Of a stretch of 64,000 nt of DNA, positions 38,668 through 50,414 are shown piece by piece. The notes beneath the pieces were generated by a model. The model was not told the origin of the DNA and did no database searches. It saw nothing but the letters and a program-made list of their open reading frames with translations. Each line of letters begins with the position of its first letter. Positions within the stretch are counted from its first letter, which is position 1. This stretch comes from Trichomonas vaginalis G3 (taxonomy: Eukaryota; Parabasalia; Trichomonadida; Trichomonadidae). Both the position numbers and the translations under genes were made by a program. The stretch spans positions 3,472,001-3,536,000 of the forward strand of contig NC_067205.1 in the NCBI RefSeq assembly GCF_026262505.1. The letters run 5' to 3'.

Positions 38668-38700
38668 GGGCTCTTTGAGCCCATCTTGGCGCTTTGCGCC
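38668..38700. repeat. GC-rich double hairpin specific to element B
   Basis: Hairpins GGGCTC-TTT-GAGCCC and GGCGC-TTT-GCGCC lie between convergent genes. A and D lack it at the matching position, so the insertion is unique to B. Confidence 0.85.
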
Positions 38701-38867
38701 GTCAGTCAAAAAATTTCAAGTTAGCAATTTGTAATATCTATCCAAACTTCTTCAACAGTATCGAACTCATCTTCATAATGCAAACCTAATCTTATTGACT
38801 TGGTGCAGTTTTCACTAACACAATATTTTTCTGTTCTCTTGACTGAATAACTAACTCATTTGTTTCA

Positions 38868-39680
38868 TCAAAACAGCAACAACCAAAGTTCATGACCTAA
38901 TACATAACATTCATACTTTATATTTTTAGCTCTGAGTTCTCTGTAAGCTGTTGCATTAATATTTTCTAAAAAGTCAACTTCAACAGTCATTCGCACTGGT
39001 GCCTTCAGTTCTACAGGCTCTCCTTGAAAGTCAACAATTCTGAATTGCATGTCTTTCAAATTATGAGGACTAATGCGAACCCATTTACCTAAATGAGTTG
39101 CTATGACAGGAACGTTTGGAATGAACATTGAATTGACTGCATAACAGAAAGACTTATATTCTACTGAACCTTTACTATTAACTCCTGAAATACCTGTGAC
39201 ATTAGCTATTTTTGACTCAATGTACAAACAATTACCATAACATACGTATGGAACAGATTTCATCTCAATCGTTTTGTCAACACTTTTCAAAGGAAATGTC
39301 ATATGGTATGCACCCAAAAGAAGTTGTACTCTATGACTCATTCTTGGTATCTTAAACTCTTTCTCGCTGCTGAACTTCAATGTTCCCTCAGAAGAGAGTT
39401 CGACATCTATGTTGTCAATAGTTTCTTCATTTATGAGAGTATCTATGACTCCAGCAATTTTATCTATTCTATACCCAGCTCTATTAGGAAATGTTATAAC
39501 ACTTCTTTTGTCATCTATTTCAATCTCTATGAAATCTGTTTCATCTGTTATGACAAAAGTTGCGATAGTATTGAAGTCAACAACTCTGAAAGCAAGCGCT
39601 TCATTCTGAAGACCTAAGTTTGTTTGTAGCTTTACTGTCCCGTATTCGTTTGGGTCTGTACTTTGCAAATAGAACAACAT
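38868..39680 (-). CDS. putative penton-like minor capsid protein, best copy
   Basis: The reading frame is 270 aa and open. The N-terminal part (MLFYLQSTDPNEYGTVKLQT; AFRVVDFNTIATFV) is followed by a middle with RMSHRVQLLLGAYHMTFPLK and the closing strands (DMQFRIVDFQGEPVELKAPV, RMTVEVDF). Remains of the 89-aa gene follow to about 38720. It starts 17 bp from the divergent fibre gene, which supports a vertex or penton-base role. The identification is structural inference; no catalytic motif applies. Confidence 0.55.
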   Translation of the reverse strand: MLFYLQSTDPNEYGTVKLQTNLGLQNEALAFRVVDFNTIATFVITDETDFIEIEIDDKRSVITFPNRAGYRIDKIAGVIDTLINEETIDNIDVELSSEGTLKFSSEKEFKIPRMSHRVQLLLGAYHMTFPLKSVDKTIEMKSVPYVCYGNCLYIESKIANVTGISGVNSKGSVEYKSFCYAVNSMFIPNVPVIATHLGKWVRISPHNLKDMQFRIVDFQGEPVELKAPVRMTVEVDFLENINATAYRELRAKNIKYECYVLGHELWLLLF

Positions 39681-39697
39681 TTTATTCTCATTAAAAT

Positions 39698-42600
39698 ATG
39701 ACTATTGCTGCATATGCGTATGAAACAAATGAAGCAAGAAGAGCACATGAACTAGTAAACGAAAACTCAACTTTAACCATTGAAGGCAATGATTTAGTCA
39801 TTGACGATGGAAAAACTAAAAAAGTCATTGATTTCGATACTTTTAACACGTATGACCCATTCATTACAATAAGTAAAGTTCCTATCATAAATGATGGAAC
39901 GGTGCAATATATAAATTCTACAGTAGATGCCTCATTAGTGAAAGTATTAAATGTTCTCATTGAATTGTTAAAGAGCTTTCGATTTGACGACAACATTAAA
40001 TGCCTAAAGAATTTAGTCATGAATGAGAAACAAATTCTCGGCGTTGCTGGTAGCAGTAATGATGTACACCTTATGACATTAGAATATTATAACGAACATA
40101 AAGATGAACTGAAAGGAGAGAAGGGTGACACCGGACCTCAACGACCACAAGGAATACAAGGAATACAAGGACCTCAAGGCGAAAACGGTTTGGATGGTGA
40201 AGATGGAAAGGATGGAAAAACTGCTAAATCATGGATATGGAACCTTATAAATACTGGTTTAACAGCTGCTTCATATGGAGTTCTTCAATACCAAATCGGA
40301 AAGATATGGGCAGTACTTGGTGAAGAAGTTTTAGATGACGTTAAAAATGCTTTGAACTTCATTTCAAATGGTTCGGATACTATTAAAACTTTATCTGGTT
40401 GGATGCAAGAAACAAGGAGTCAAATAGATACTGTAAGACGTATAGCAAACAATGCACGTACGAGATTGGATACTTTACGAGAAGCACAAAATACACTAAA
40501 GGAAGCAAATGACATTCTTGGCTCAGTATCAGACATGCATGAAGATTGGCTTAAAGGTATTGACAAATCTTTAAAAAATCACAGTCAGTCTATTGCTGAC
40601 TACAAGAAAAGTATAGATTTTTTACATAGTGCTATGGACGTACATGATGGAAGCATAAGGAACTTACTTAATACTAACAATAACTTACCAGGAACTATTA
40701 AAGCATTTATAAAGTCCTTTGTAAAACCTGGTGCTCTAACATTTAGGTCTTTGAGAGCAAGAGCATTGAAGTCAAGAGATGCAGAAACTCCAACAGAAAC
40801 TCCAGAAGAACCACCAAAACCAACAGCTAATGAAATATTGTTCGAATATTTTCCAAGGTACTCTGTTCTCATTGCATACATTCAAGAAATACTTAAGAAA
40901 GCAGACTTGACTTTAGGAGATGATGAAAGTTCTGTATATCTTTCGTTCCAGTTTCAAATAGCAGAACTTTTGAGACAGATATGCTTAATGTATGACAACA
41001 TCTCTGATTTCACAAGATATGATGACGACCATGACCCCGAACACGGTGAAGAAGAAGTTTTACAAACATCCATTAAGACAGGAAAGGTTTTAACTCAAAG
41101 TCTCATTATTGACACCAAAGATGGCGAAGTGGACGTTCTTCAAGAGCTGAAGAAAAATACTTCTTCGGGAGGTGGTGGTAGGCATGAACTTGAAATAAAT
41201 GAGATAGAAGAGAAATTAGCCGAAAAAGCAGATAAAAACCATGTTCATTATATAAGTTCAGACGAACAGATTATAACGGACTACCATGGATATTTAACAC
41301 AGGACGAACAAATAAGCACTGAAGATGTTAATGAAAGAAGATATAAATTCATTCGTGCTAAAGGTTATGACATATACTGTACTGTACAGTATGACACAGG
41401 TAAAGCACCAGAAGCATTTGGTTATAACAATGAAATTTATGCTTCATACTTCTTTGTTAACGGTGTATTAGTTGAACCAAGATTTACTTTGAGAGTTAAG
41501 GCAAAAATAACTTTTGAAGATGCTATTAAAAGTAAAGCTGACAAAGATGAACTTGACGCAACGAACAAAGTTTTGAAATCTCATAAACACAATATCTCCG
41601 ATATAAATGAACTTCAAGCTACATTAAATAATAAAGCTGACAAGAACCATACACATGAATCCTTCACTACTGTTAGAGCAGACGACATAATATTGAACTA
41701 TACCCTTGGTTCAAGTGCACCTTTAGAGAATCCAAGTACAAGCGTAAAAGATACACTAAACTCCTTAAATAGTAAATGTATGAACATTGAAGGTCATGTC
41801 AGAAACTTTGAAACATATAAACTACCAGCAATGTTAGATAAAAAAGCAGATAAAGAACATACACATAACTCCTTCTCAACTGTTGCTATAGAAAGTATTG
41901 AAGGAACGGTTGAAGGAACTGGTGGGGAGGGCGGAGCCCCGCCGCACGCGGCTGCTTTATATTATAAACCTCCTAACTTTCCACAAGGTTTAACATCGAA
42001 TGAAAACATAACAACGAAGAAAGAAATTAGCTGTAAAAATGTTTATGTCATGGATGATGAAAATAATGTTAAATTCACTGCTCAAGATTTATATGATAAT
42101 AAAGCTGACAAGAACCATACACATAAATCCTTCACTACTGTTAGAGCAGACGACATAATATTGAACTATACCCTTGGTTCAAGTGCACCATTAGAAAATC
42201 CAAGTACAAGCGTAAAAGATACTCTTAACAATTTAGATAACAGTTGCAGGAATATCGAAGATCATGCCAGAAACTTTGAAGCATATGAACTACCAACAAT
42301 GTTAGATAAGAAAGCAGACAAAACAGAGCTTCAAACATTAAAGACTGAAATACTTCAAACATTATATCCTGTTGGTTCTATTTATACGTCAATGAACTCA
42401 ACAAATCCAGCAAGTGTTTTAGGTTTTGGTACGTGGAAGCAGATTGTAGATAAATTCTTATACTGTGCTAGATATTCAAAGCAAACAGGAGGTTCGAAGA
42501 AAATTAAAGAAGCAAACCTTCCACCGCACACTCATACAGGAACTACAAACTTTTCTGGCCACCATAGCCACTCATTAAGAGACCACCCATTATACAACTC

Positions 42601-42781
42601 AGAATATGAAGCTGGCAATGATGTTTTATCTCCATCTTATAACAATGCTGCAAAAAAGATTTTTCGACCAACTGAACCAGGAGGAAATCATTCACACACT
42701 TTCACAACAAATCCAACAGGCTCGGGTGCAGATTATATGCCACCATTTGTGACTGTATTCGCATGGTACCGTGGTCAATGA
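39698..42781 (+). CDS. long collagen-like fibre with phage-type tail-collar end, B copy
   Basis: The product is 1027 aa. It has the same plan as 24685-27588, with fewer collagen triplets (GIQGIQGPQGENG) and a shorter Thr/Pro linker. One ~75-aa stalk module (from ADKNHTHKSFTTVRADDIIL to ARNFEAYELPTMLDK) occurs twice here but once in A. The tip keeps VGSIYTSMNS, GFGTWKQI, LPPHTHTG and NHSHTF but differs between the histidine clusters (LRDHPLYNSEYEAGN). A GC-rich double hairpin (41929-41952) is inserted in frame. It looks whole. Confidence 0.8.
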   Translation: MTIAAYAYETNEARRAHELVNENSTLTIEGNDLVIDDGKTKKVIDFDTFNTYDPFITISKVPIINDGTVQYINSTVDASLVKVLNVLIELLKSFRFDDNIKCLKNLVMNEKQILGVAGSSNDVHLMTLEYYNEHKDELKGEKGDTGPQRPQGIQGIQGPQGENGLDGEDGKDGKTAKSWIWNLINTGLTAASYGVLQYQIGKIWAVLGEEVLDDVKNALNFISNGSDTIKTLSGWMQETRSQIDTVRRIANNARTRLDTLREAQNTLKEANDILGSVSDMHEDWLKGIDKSLKNHSQSIADYKKSIDFLHSAMDVHDGSIRNLLNTNNNLPGTIKAFIKSFVKPGALTFRSLRARALKSRDAETPTETPEEPPKPTANEILFEYFPRYSVLIAYIQEILKKADLTLGDDESSVYLSFQFQIAELLRQICLMYDNISDFTRYDDDHDPEHGEEEVLQTSIKTGKVLTQSLIIDTKDGEVDVLQELKKNTSSGGGGRHELEINEIEEKLAEKADKNHVHYISSDEQIITDYHGYLTQDEQISTEDVNERRYKFIRAKGYDIYCTVQYDTGKAPEAFGYNNEIYASYFFVNGVLVEPRFTLRVKAKITFEDAIKSKADKDELDATNKVLKSHKHNISDINELQATLNNKADKNHTHESFTTVRADDIILNYTLGSSAPLENPSTSVKDTLNSLNSKCMNIEGHVRNFETYKLPAMLDKKADKEHTHNSFSTVAIESIEGTVEGTGGEGGAPPHAAALYYKPPNFPQGLTSNENITTKKEISCKNVYVMDDENNVKFTAQDLYDNKADKNHTHKSFTTVRADDIILNYTLGSSAPLENPSTSVKDTLNNLDNSCRNIEDHARNFEAYELPTMLDKKADKTELQTLKTEILQTLYPVGSIYTSMNSTNPASVLGFGTWKQIVDKFLYCARYSKQTGGSKKIKEANLPPHTHTGTTNFSGHHSHSLRDHPLYNSEYEAGNDVLSPSYNNAAKKIFRPTEPGGNHSHTFTTNPTGSGADYMPPFVTVFAWYRGQ
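41929..41952. repeat. in-frame GC-rich double hairpin in the fibre gene
   Basis: Hairpins GGGC-GGA-GCCC and GCCGC-AC-GCGGC encode Gly/Ala/Pro-rich residues (GEGGAPPHAAA). The matching place in A (near 25310) reads EPDGDV and has no hairpin. Confidence 0.85.
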
Positions 42782-42800
42782 AATCTTTAACTTTACATAA

Positions 42801-43885
42801 ATGAGCTTGAAAGAAGTATTCGAACAACATCCATGGAGGTCATTTAAGAAGTTCAATGAAGCAGCAAAAAGTTGGGGATTTACTAACAGAGCTGAAGTGA
42901 AAAAGTTCTTTGACAAAAATGTTGTACATCAAACAAAAATAAACCCTTACGACTACTTTTTACCAATTTACTCCAACACTCCTGACGCATACCAATTTGA
43001 CACTCTCATTCAAAGCAGAAAAGGAGGACATAAACCATTCCTCATCTTCATTAATGTTAACACTCGCAAAGCATATGCATATCCAATGAAAAATAAAGGA
43101 ACTCGTGAAGTGTTAAGAGTTTTACAAAAGTTTGTAGCAGAACATAGCCCAAGTACTTTAACATCAGACCAAGACAGTGCATACCTCAGCAATGAAATCA
43201 CAGATTTTCTCATTAAGCATAACATAACTCACTACACTACTGAAGACCATAACCATAACATACTCGGCATCATTAACCGCTTCATAAGAACGCTCAGAGA
43301 TTTAAACCAAGAGCGAGACTTTACCGAAGAAACAATGAAACACTTTCTCGAAGTATATAATTCCTCAACACATTCTACAACAGGACATACACCAAATTCA
43401 ATGACACAACAACAAGAAGAAAAGTATATACAAAAGAAACGAAGCCAAACACAAAATATCAGAAATTCAACACAATTTACCCTCATTCCTGGTACAAAAG
43501 TTCGTGTAGTTCTTGACGACAAACCGTTGACAAAGAAACGTTTAAGGTTAAGTCGAAATTATTATATCGTAGACTCTACGCAAGGTAATGGATATCTTAT
43601 AAAAGCTGCCGACGACTCCATAGCATTTACCCTCGTCATAAATTAGTTGAAAGTAGTAATGGCAAACTTGCTAAAACCATTGATGAAGCAAAGCGAGGAG
43701 TGGTTATTGAAATACTTGGCTATAACACAAACGATGACACTTATAAAGTAAGATATGAAGGAGGCGTTGAAGATGTTATACCATCTAAGAACTTGAGAGA
43801 GTCGAAGCCAACACATCTGGGACCATTAGAGCGGGAGTATTGGAAAGACAAAAATATGCCAGAAAGAATAAGAAAATTCTTCTAA
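42801..43885 (+). pseudogene. INT: Polinton integrase, B copy, degraded
   Basis: Near-identical to 23559-24644 (AYQFDTLIQSRKGGHKPFL; NILGIINRFIRTLRDL; chromo-like DTYKVRYEGGVEDVI). About one interruption. It follows the fibre by 20 bp on the same strand. Confidence 0.88.
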
Positions 43886-43968
43886 ACTTTTTCATTAGAT
43901 GTAAATCAGACATGAACGAGAACAGTCATGATATCATTAATGGTACCATTTATTTACACCAAAAATAA

Positions 43969-44040
43969 AGTTTATGTTAGAATGTTAGATCTAACACGTT
44001 TTCTAACCACTTTTCTAACCTCATTTCTACCCTCATGAAT
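43969..44040. repeat. hairpin module with mixed stem words (GTTAGA/TCTAAC)
   Basis: AATAAAGTTTATGTTAGA, ATGTTAGATCTAACA, then TTTTCTAACC repeats and TTTCTACCCTCATGAA. It combines the 'TCTAAC' word of 5388-5470 with the 'CTACCC' word of 5069-5142, so modules can be hybrids. The flanking 43886-43968 shows no gene. Confidence 0.7.
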
Positions 44041-44113
44041 TTCCTTAAGACAGAAAAAATAACGTTAGTTTTATTTTTTTTTCTAACTTTTTATCTTGTA
44101 GGTAAGAACAGAA

Positions 44114-44650
44114 ATGTCAGTCGAAGCAAAAACATTCACTAACAAATCTAATGGCGAAACATTCACAAAAGGCACTTATAACGGTATTGAAGTCTTACGT
44201 AGAGACAAGGATGGTTATATAAATGCAACAAAGATGGCAAGAGAAGCAGGAAAGTTAAACCATTTAAACAGATTTCTCAATAGTGCTAAAATGCAGGAAA
44301 TTCTTGAGTTTTGGTTGAAAGAATACGGTCGAGCCAAAAGTGGCTGGACCTCAAAACAAGCATTTTATGAGCTTACTAAGGGTGTTATAAATGAATTCAA
44401 AGGTATTTACATACATCCTGACTTCGTTCATTTTGTTGCTGAATGGTGCTCTGTAAAGTATGCATTTTATGTCAAAGATATTATGGACTCCATAGACAAG
44501 AAAGTTCATGAGAAGTTAGATGAAGAAGAACTCGAAGATACAGTAGAGAATGCAAAACATTTTGACGAAGTGCGAATCTTCACTTCGTCAAAATGTGATG
44601 CAAAAATAATGCTGAAAAATGAAATTTATTCTCTATTTACAATTGTTTGA
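44114..44650 (+). pseudogene. KilA-N gene, B copy, shortened
   Basis: It starts after AAGAACAGAAATG. The KilA-N signature is present (VLRRDKDGYINATKMAREAG; YIHPDFVHFVAEWCSVKYAF). The second half is replaced from a palindrome near 44560-44595 (TTTTGACGAAGTG against CACTTCGTCAAAA), the same hairpin as at 8647-8680. The sequence from 44651 to 44942 holds no gene that I can support and is slightly less AT-rich than its surroundings. Confidence 0.75.
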
Positions 44651-44942
44651 AACCGTCGGGAACCTTCACTTTTCTATCGTCGTGTTTTGTCACTTTTCCC
44701 TCAGGGTGTGTGTCAGAAAATATCCAAAATCTTTATAGCCTCGTATCTCCTTCAATTCTTGACTGTTTGACATGTATGACACACCATTCAATTCAGAATT
44801 ATGTGCTGAATCTTATGACCTTCATTTGTTCGTGACTTCTTTTCACATATGTAACCATGAATTTTTAACATTTCCTTAAGACAGAAAAAATAAAGTTAGT
44901 TTTTTATAAAATATTTTTTTATCCTGTATATAAGAAACAGTA

Positions 44943-45724
44943 ATGTCAACAACAGTATAACAAACAGTTACGCCTCATTCGTTCGGTCAAAGACGATATG
45001 TACCAGATGCAAAGTATAATGAACGCTCTTCGTTCTACAAAGCAAGCATATCATTGGTTTGAAAACCAACAGACAAAAGAACTTTTAGAAGAATTTCCTC
45101 ATATGATTGCTTCCCTCGGAAAACCGGGGGAAGAGATTCCGTACGAAAATCGCAAGAATTTGGCTCCTGGTTTGAAAGGTTATTATATTCATAGACTTTT
45201 AGTAAATGCTGTAGCAATGTGGGCTTCACCTCGTTATGCTTGTTATATTTTCATGATGTTAGATGAACTATATAAAGCAGAACGTGGAGAGATGGAAAAG
45301 AAACTTCAAGCAAAAGATGAAGTCATTGAATCCAAAGACAAAAGCATACAGAAAAGAATACCGCGTTCGGTACCAAAAGGAAAAGGAAAGAGTTATAAGT
45401 ATATGAATATATACTGAAGAGATGGAAAATGAAGAAGATAAAGATATGGTTATGTTGCATTTAGTGAGAAGAAACAACAAGAGCTTTTATGACTTAGCTA
45501 AGATATATAAATCTGATAGAAACTGGTTCTATCGTGAAAACTTACCGATTTCAATGACACCGAATGAGCAAATAAAGGAAATTGTCAAAAATACTCTTCC
45601 TCAAACACACTATGACATCAAAGGTTGCACAATACTTACATTCAAAGAAGACTTAACATTACTCAAGGAAAAAATAACAGAATATTTCGATAACTTCAAA
45701 AGAGGAAGAATAAAAAAAATCTAA
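44943..45724 (+). pseudogene. KilA-N/DUF3627-type gene, B copy, degraded
   Basis: Homologue of 19280-20107 (AYHWFENQQTKELLEEFPHM; NAVAMWASPRYACYIFMMLD; ENLPISMTPNEQIKEIVKN). It keeps the AAGAAACAGTAATG leader. About three interruptions. The TCGGAAAACCGGGGGAA hairpin region inside it is the piece found copied in the array at 7.5-7.7 kb. Confidence 0.75.
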
Positions 45725-45770
45725 GCTAATTTTATTTTTTTTTAATAAATTTTATCTCATATGAAAGAAC

Positions 45771-45866
45771 ATGAATTTAGAATATTCGGAACTCATGACA
45801 GAAGAAGAGAACGAACAACATGTAAAAAGATTATGCAAAATTTCTGAAGACATACAAAGCATTTAA
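45771..45866 (+). CDS. short 31-aa ORF after the KilA-N gene
   Basis: It reads MNLEYSELMTEEENEQHVKR and a short charged end, after a GAAAGAAC leader like that of other accessory genes. A partial duplication (AAAGATTATGCAAAATTTCTGA twice, near 45828 and 45891) follows it. It may be the remnant of a longer accessory gene. Otherwise 45725-46011 holds nothing recognisable. Confidence 0.25.
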   Translation: MNLEYSELMTEEENEQHVKRLCKISEDIQSI

Positions 45867-46011
45867 ACAATATCTAAATGCTTCTAAAGATTATGCAAAA
45901 TTTCTGAAGGTATATAAAGCTTATGAAAAAAGCGTATGAAAAAGTTTATACATTGGGGAATTGTTGTAAAATATCGATATGAAGACTAACCAAAAATATA
46001 TTTTTGCTTAA

Positions 46012-46483
46012 ATGACGTCAGGGTCAATTTCTTCAACCATTTCACTTTCTTCGTCAATGTCAAATAGAAGCTTCTTCAACCTTTGGTAAGATTTCTGTAT
46101 AACATCTTTGTTCGTTATTGTCTTCAGAGATGAAGGATAATATTTCACAGATGTTTCACCCTTCTTATATTCTTTCTGTTCGGAAAGAATTTAAAAGCAA
46201 TACTGAAGAAGTCAATGTTAGAGTTCTTTATGACAGTATAATGAGTATCTTTGACATTCACGAAGAAACTCTTTTGTTTCAAAACTACTGCTAACTCTTG
46301 TGAAGTATAACGTTTGCGGTCAATGACGATAGCTAATGGTCTGACATACTGACCAAACTTAGATTCTTTCACAAACTTCTTGTTAAAGATAACATTAACA
46401 TTTGAAGCATTATTGAACTCATTCTTGATGGCAGTAGCGAGAGCATTGTATGAAAAGAACTTGCAATCTTGCATGTGTTTCAT
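46012..46483 (-). pseudogene. conserved 157-aa gene, B copy, degraded
   Basis: Homologue of 18671-19144 (KHMQDCKFFSYNALATAIK; VIDRKRYTSQELAVVLKQKS), ending near 46012. Interrupted about twice. Its promoter region shared with pPolB (46484-46574) is intact in sequence. Confidence 0.75.
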
Positions 46484-46574
46484 TAAAATAAAAATATTAA
46501 ATTATTTTGAAAAATAACTTAAAAAAATCTAATCTAATTTTTTCAAAAAAATATTTTTTTATTTCCTACTAAAG

Positions 46575-49500
46575 ATGTATCGGAAGTTGTCTAAGTTAGA
46601 ACACTCGGAAATAAAACAACTTCTTACAGAAGCTAATATAGATGTTGCAAAGCATTACGCAACAAACAAAAAAGCACTCGCTGACATCCTCAATGACTAT
46701 AATGGTGCAATAAGTTATGATAGAATTCATGAGTTCATAAAGCCGCAACACGGCGAGAACGAAGTCCATGCAAGAGCATTTCCGTTAAATGACGTTGCTA
46801 TTGACTTATATCATAGACGTTCAGTACCTCATGAAGTAAGAAGAGAAATGTTTGACATAACAAATGCAAACGTTGGTGAAACAAGAAGAAGAGACGACAC
46901 ACTGAAACAACAGAGAAGAGAGATGTTTAAGAGCGCTGTAGAACAAGTTCGCAAAGCTAACGATGTCATTCGTTCCATTGACGACAAACCAAAAGAAGGT
47001 GAGAGATGGTTAAAGAAAGATGAAGAGAATAGGAAGAGAAATGTGAAGTCAGGCAATAGACTCATTGACTTTAACATCGAAGCTTTAGATGAACCAAACA
47101 GAGAATATTTACACAAACATTTCGGTAAGGTTTTCATGAGACTCTTAGAGAAGATTAAAATAAACTCCCAACAAAGATGGATGGTATGTTATAAACTTGG
47201 TGGAAAGTATGAATGTTCTACGTTAAACCTCAATAATATTGGAACATTACTACATCAGCTCTTGAAGGAGAACTTTATATCAGAGATAGAAGCAAATGCC
47301 GCAGGTATTGTTGAAATGCACTATGACTTCTTCTTGACAAACATAAAGAATCTTACTGAAATAAAGATGTATGATTTAACAGAATATGAAGGCTTAACGA
47401 TGTCAGATGTAAAGAAAGGCAAACCAAAAAAGAGACCATATAGAGATGAAAGCACACTGACAAATGACCAGAAAGCCATTTTGGAAGCTCTTAAGCAAAC
47501 AGGAAACCCAGCACTTATAGAAAGCTTTTGGAAAGATAATGGTGAAAAGAAGTTTTATAAGAAGAGAAGCGGTCAGTTCTGGAAGTATCTTTGCACATTA
47601 CCTATAAATCTTTAACGCTACCAAATCTTCAATGAACTGAACAAAAGAACTGCAACACTTATGACAGAAGATAACTGCTTCGTTTATGCTTGCATTCAGG
47701 CTGGAGTAAATGAAGAAACTATTGACCACATGAGAGAAGTCATTCGTGTTAGAGACTTTCCTCAAAGTAAAGTACAAGAAATTTCTGACGCAACTGGTAT
47801 AGCATTTAATGTTACCATTGGTTATTTCAATGACTCAAGACATAATGAAATAAAGAGATATATACCAAAAGAATGTGAAACTGTTCGAACTATTGACTTA
47901 CTTCTTGTTGAAGACCACTACATGCTAAATGAAAGATTACCAATGACAACATATTTTATCATAAATTATAAAGAAATTCTCAAAGCTTGTGGTGGAATGA
48001 ACATTGAGAAACAAATGAAGATTTATACAAAGAGAGAAGATAAATATGTAGTTCGTTATGATAGAACAACACCGTTATGGGATGTTATGAAAACATTGTG
48101 GGAGTGCAAATATTTCGAACCTATTTCTTATGGAGAACTTTTCACATATACGACTGACTTATATAAACAGAACCTTGCACCATTTAAAGATTTGACATAT
48201 GCTCCAAAGTATTGTGTACAACTGAAGAAGAAAGCCGAGTCAAAAGAAGTAAATAAAAATAAGTGCAAGTTCATTCCTGAGCATGTTTTCTTTGCTGACT
48301 TTGAGTGCAGTACCGATGGCTTTCATAAAGCTTTTAACATATGTTACGACAGTGAAGATGGTTCAGTGAGTGAAAGCATATGGGGTCAAAACTGTGCAAC
48401 AGAATTTTTGGAACGACTTCCTGACAAGAGTTTAGTATATTTTCACAACCTCAGCTATGACATAAACTTCATCTTAAGACACATGACAGAAGTGAAAGGA
48501 ACTCCCATCATTAAAGGTTCACGAACAATGCAAATAACTGGTTTATATAAAGGACGGGCAATTATTATAAAAGACTCTTACAGTGTTATAAATAAGAAGC
48601 TTAAACTATTTCCTGCTATGTTTAACTTACAAACAGGACCGAAAGAAGTATTTCCATACAACTACTACAGCAGTGTTTTGTTAGCAAATGACAACAGAAC
48701 CGGTGTCATTTCTGAAGCATGTAAGTTTATCCGGGATGCAGATACATTTATGAAAAACATAGATTCCATCAAAGGTTGCAGAATAGATGAAAACCATTTC
48801 GATTTAGAAAAATATAGCTCATTTTATTGCAAACAAGATGTAAGAATTTTAAGAGAAGGTTTTGTTAAGTTCCGCAATGACATATTAAAAGAATTTGATT
48901 TAAACGTTTATGACTACGTTAGTATTTGTTCAATTGCTAACAAATTATTTGAGAACAGAGTGTACTTCCCGAATGGAAATTTATATGACCTCTCAAATAA
49001 ACCAAGAGAATTTATTTCGAGATGCATTCAAGGTGGAAGATGTATGTTGTCAGATAACATGAAACAAAAGAGCGAAAAGAAACTCATTGCTGACTTCGAC
49101 GCTGTTTCATTATATCCATCAGCTATAGCAAGACTTTATACTTTAGAAGGAATTCCAAAGGTTATGAAGGATGAGATGCTAAGCACAGAGTATCTCATGA
49201 GACATTTATTCGATGACGACCAAAAGGAACCCATTGGTGAAAAGTTTATGCCTGGCTTCTTTGCTCTCATTAAGATAACAGAGATTGGAATACATAGACA
49301 CTTTCCTTTAATAGTTTGTGACCCTGAACTAAATCCAGAACTTAACGTTCCCAGAAGTTCAAACACTTGCTGTTTAATGTATGTTGACCATATAACATTA
49401 CAAGACCTCATAAAATATCAAGGTGTCAAATGTGAAGTGTTGCAAGGATACTACTACGATGGAAACAGAGATATTAGAATAAGAGATGAAGTAAAGAAGT

Positions 49501-50354
49501 TGTTTGAGTTAAGGTTAAAGTATAAGAAAGAAGGAAATCCTTTGCAAGAAAATATAAAGCTCATTCTGAACAGTATTTATGGCAAAACTATTCTATCTCC
49601 TATTGAGTCAAAAATAACCATAGTAGATGACAAAGATGCTATAAGATATGCCATCAGAAACTACAACCATATAGTGAAGTTCGAAGGTTTGGATGGTTCA
49701 GATAAAACTATTTTCAAGCTAACGAAAAGCATTTGCAGACACTTTAACTTCTGTCCACTTGGTGTTAACATTCTGTCTATGTCGAAGAGAATAATGTGTG
49801 AAGTATTCTGTACTGCTGAAGATATGGGACTTCAAATATTTTACCAGGACTGCGATAGCATGCATATTTTCAATGAAGACATACCAAAGCTTGCAGCAGA
49901 GTTTAAGAAGAGATACGGTAGAGAACTTATAGGAAAGAACCTTGGTCAATTTCATTCTGACTTCGCAGAAATAACACCTGGAAAACAAAGTTTAGCATAC
50001 AAGTCAATATTTTGTGGAAAGAAGACTTACATAGACTTACTCACGAATGATTTAAATGAAGTTGCATTTCATGCACGTTGCAAAGGTGTCAAACAAGACG
50101 TCCTTGCTTTAACAGCTAATGAAATGTTTCCTGAAGCTATACAATGCTATTACAATGAAGATAAGAACATTCACATACCTGTTGGAACATATGACAAAGA
50201 CTCTGAGTTCAGTGTTATGAAGTTATATAAAGCACTTTATGACGGTCAAGAGATTGGATTTGACTTATGTAAGTCTTCTAGTCCTTGCTTTGCTGAAAAG
50301 TTTAACTTCTCAATAACGAATAAAACAAGCTTTATTCGTAAGTTGAAGTTCTGA
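46575..50354 (+). pseudogene. POLB: protein-primed DNA polymerase B, B copy, lightly damaged
   Basis: The region corresponds to about 1260 codons. Exo I (FADFECSTDG, near 48295), Exo II (FHNLSYDINF, near 48450), palm motif A (near 49095-49130), motif B (ILNSIYGK, near 49565) and the motif C region (near 49850) are all visible. It is interrupted about once and is the best preserved polymerase in the window. It lacks the internal double hairpin and duplication seen in A at 18195-18290. Confidence 0.9.
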
Positions 50355-50414
50355 GGTCATTTATTTTTGTCAGCAATGAGGTCATTCGTGATAAAAATAA
50401 AGCTAGCGTAGATT

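Noticed and set aside
44647-44835. 62-codon ORF after the shortened KilA-N gene in B
   Set aside because: No homologue in A, no leader motif and no recognisable domain; it is most likely a chance open frame.
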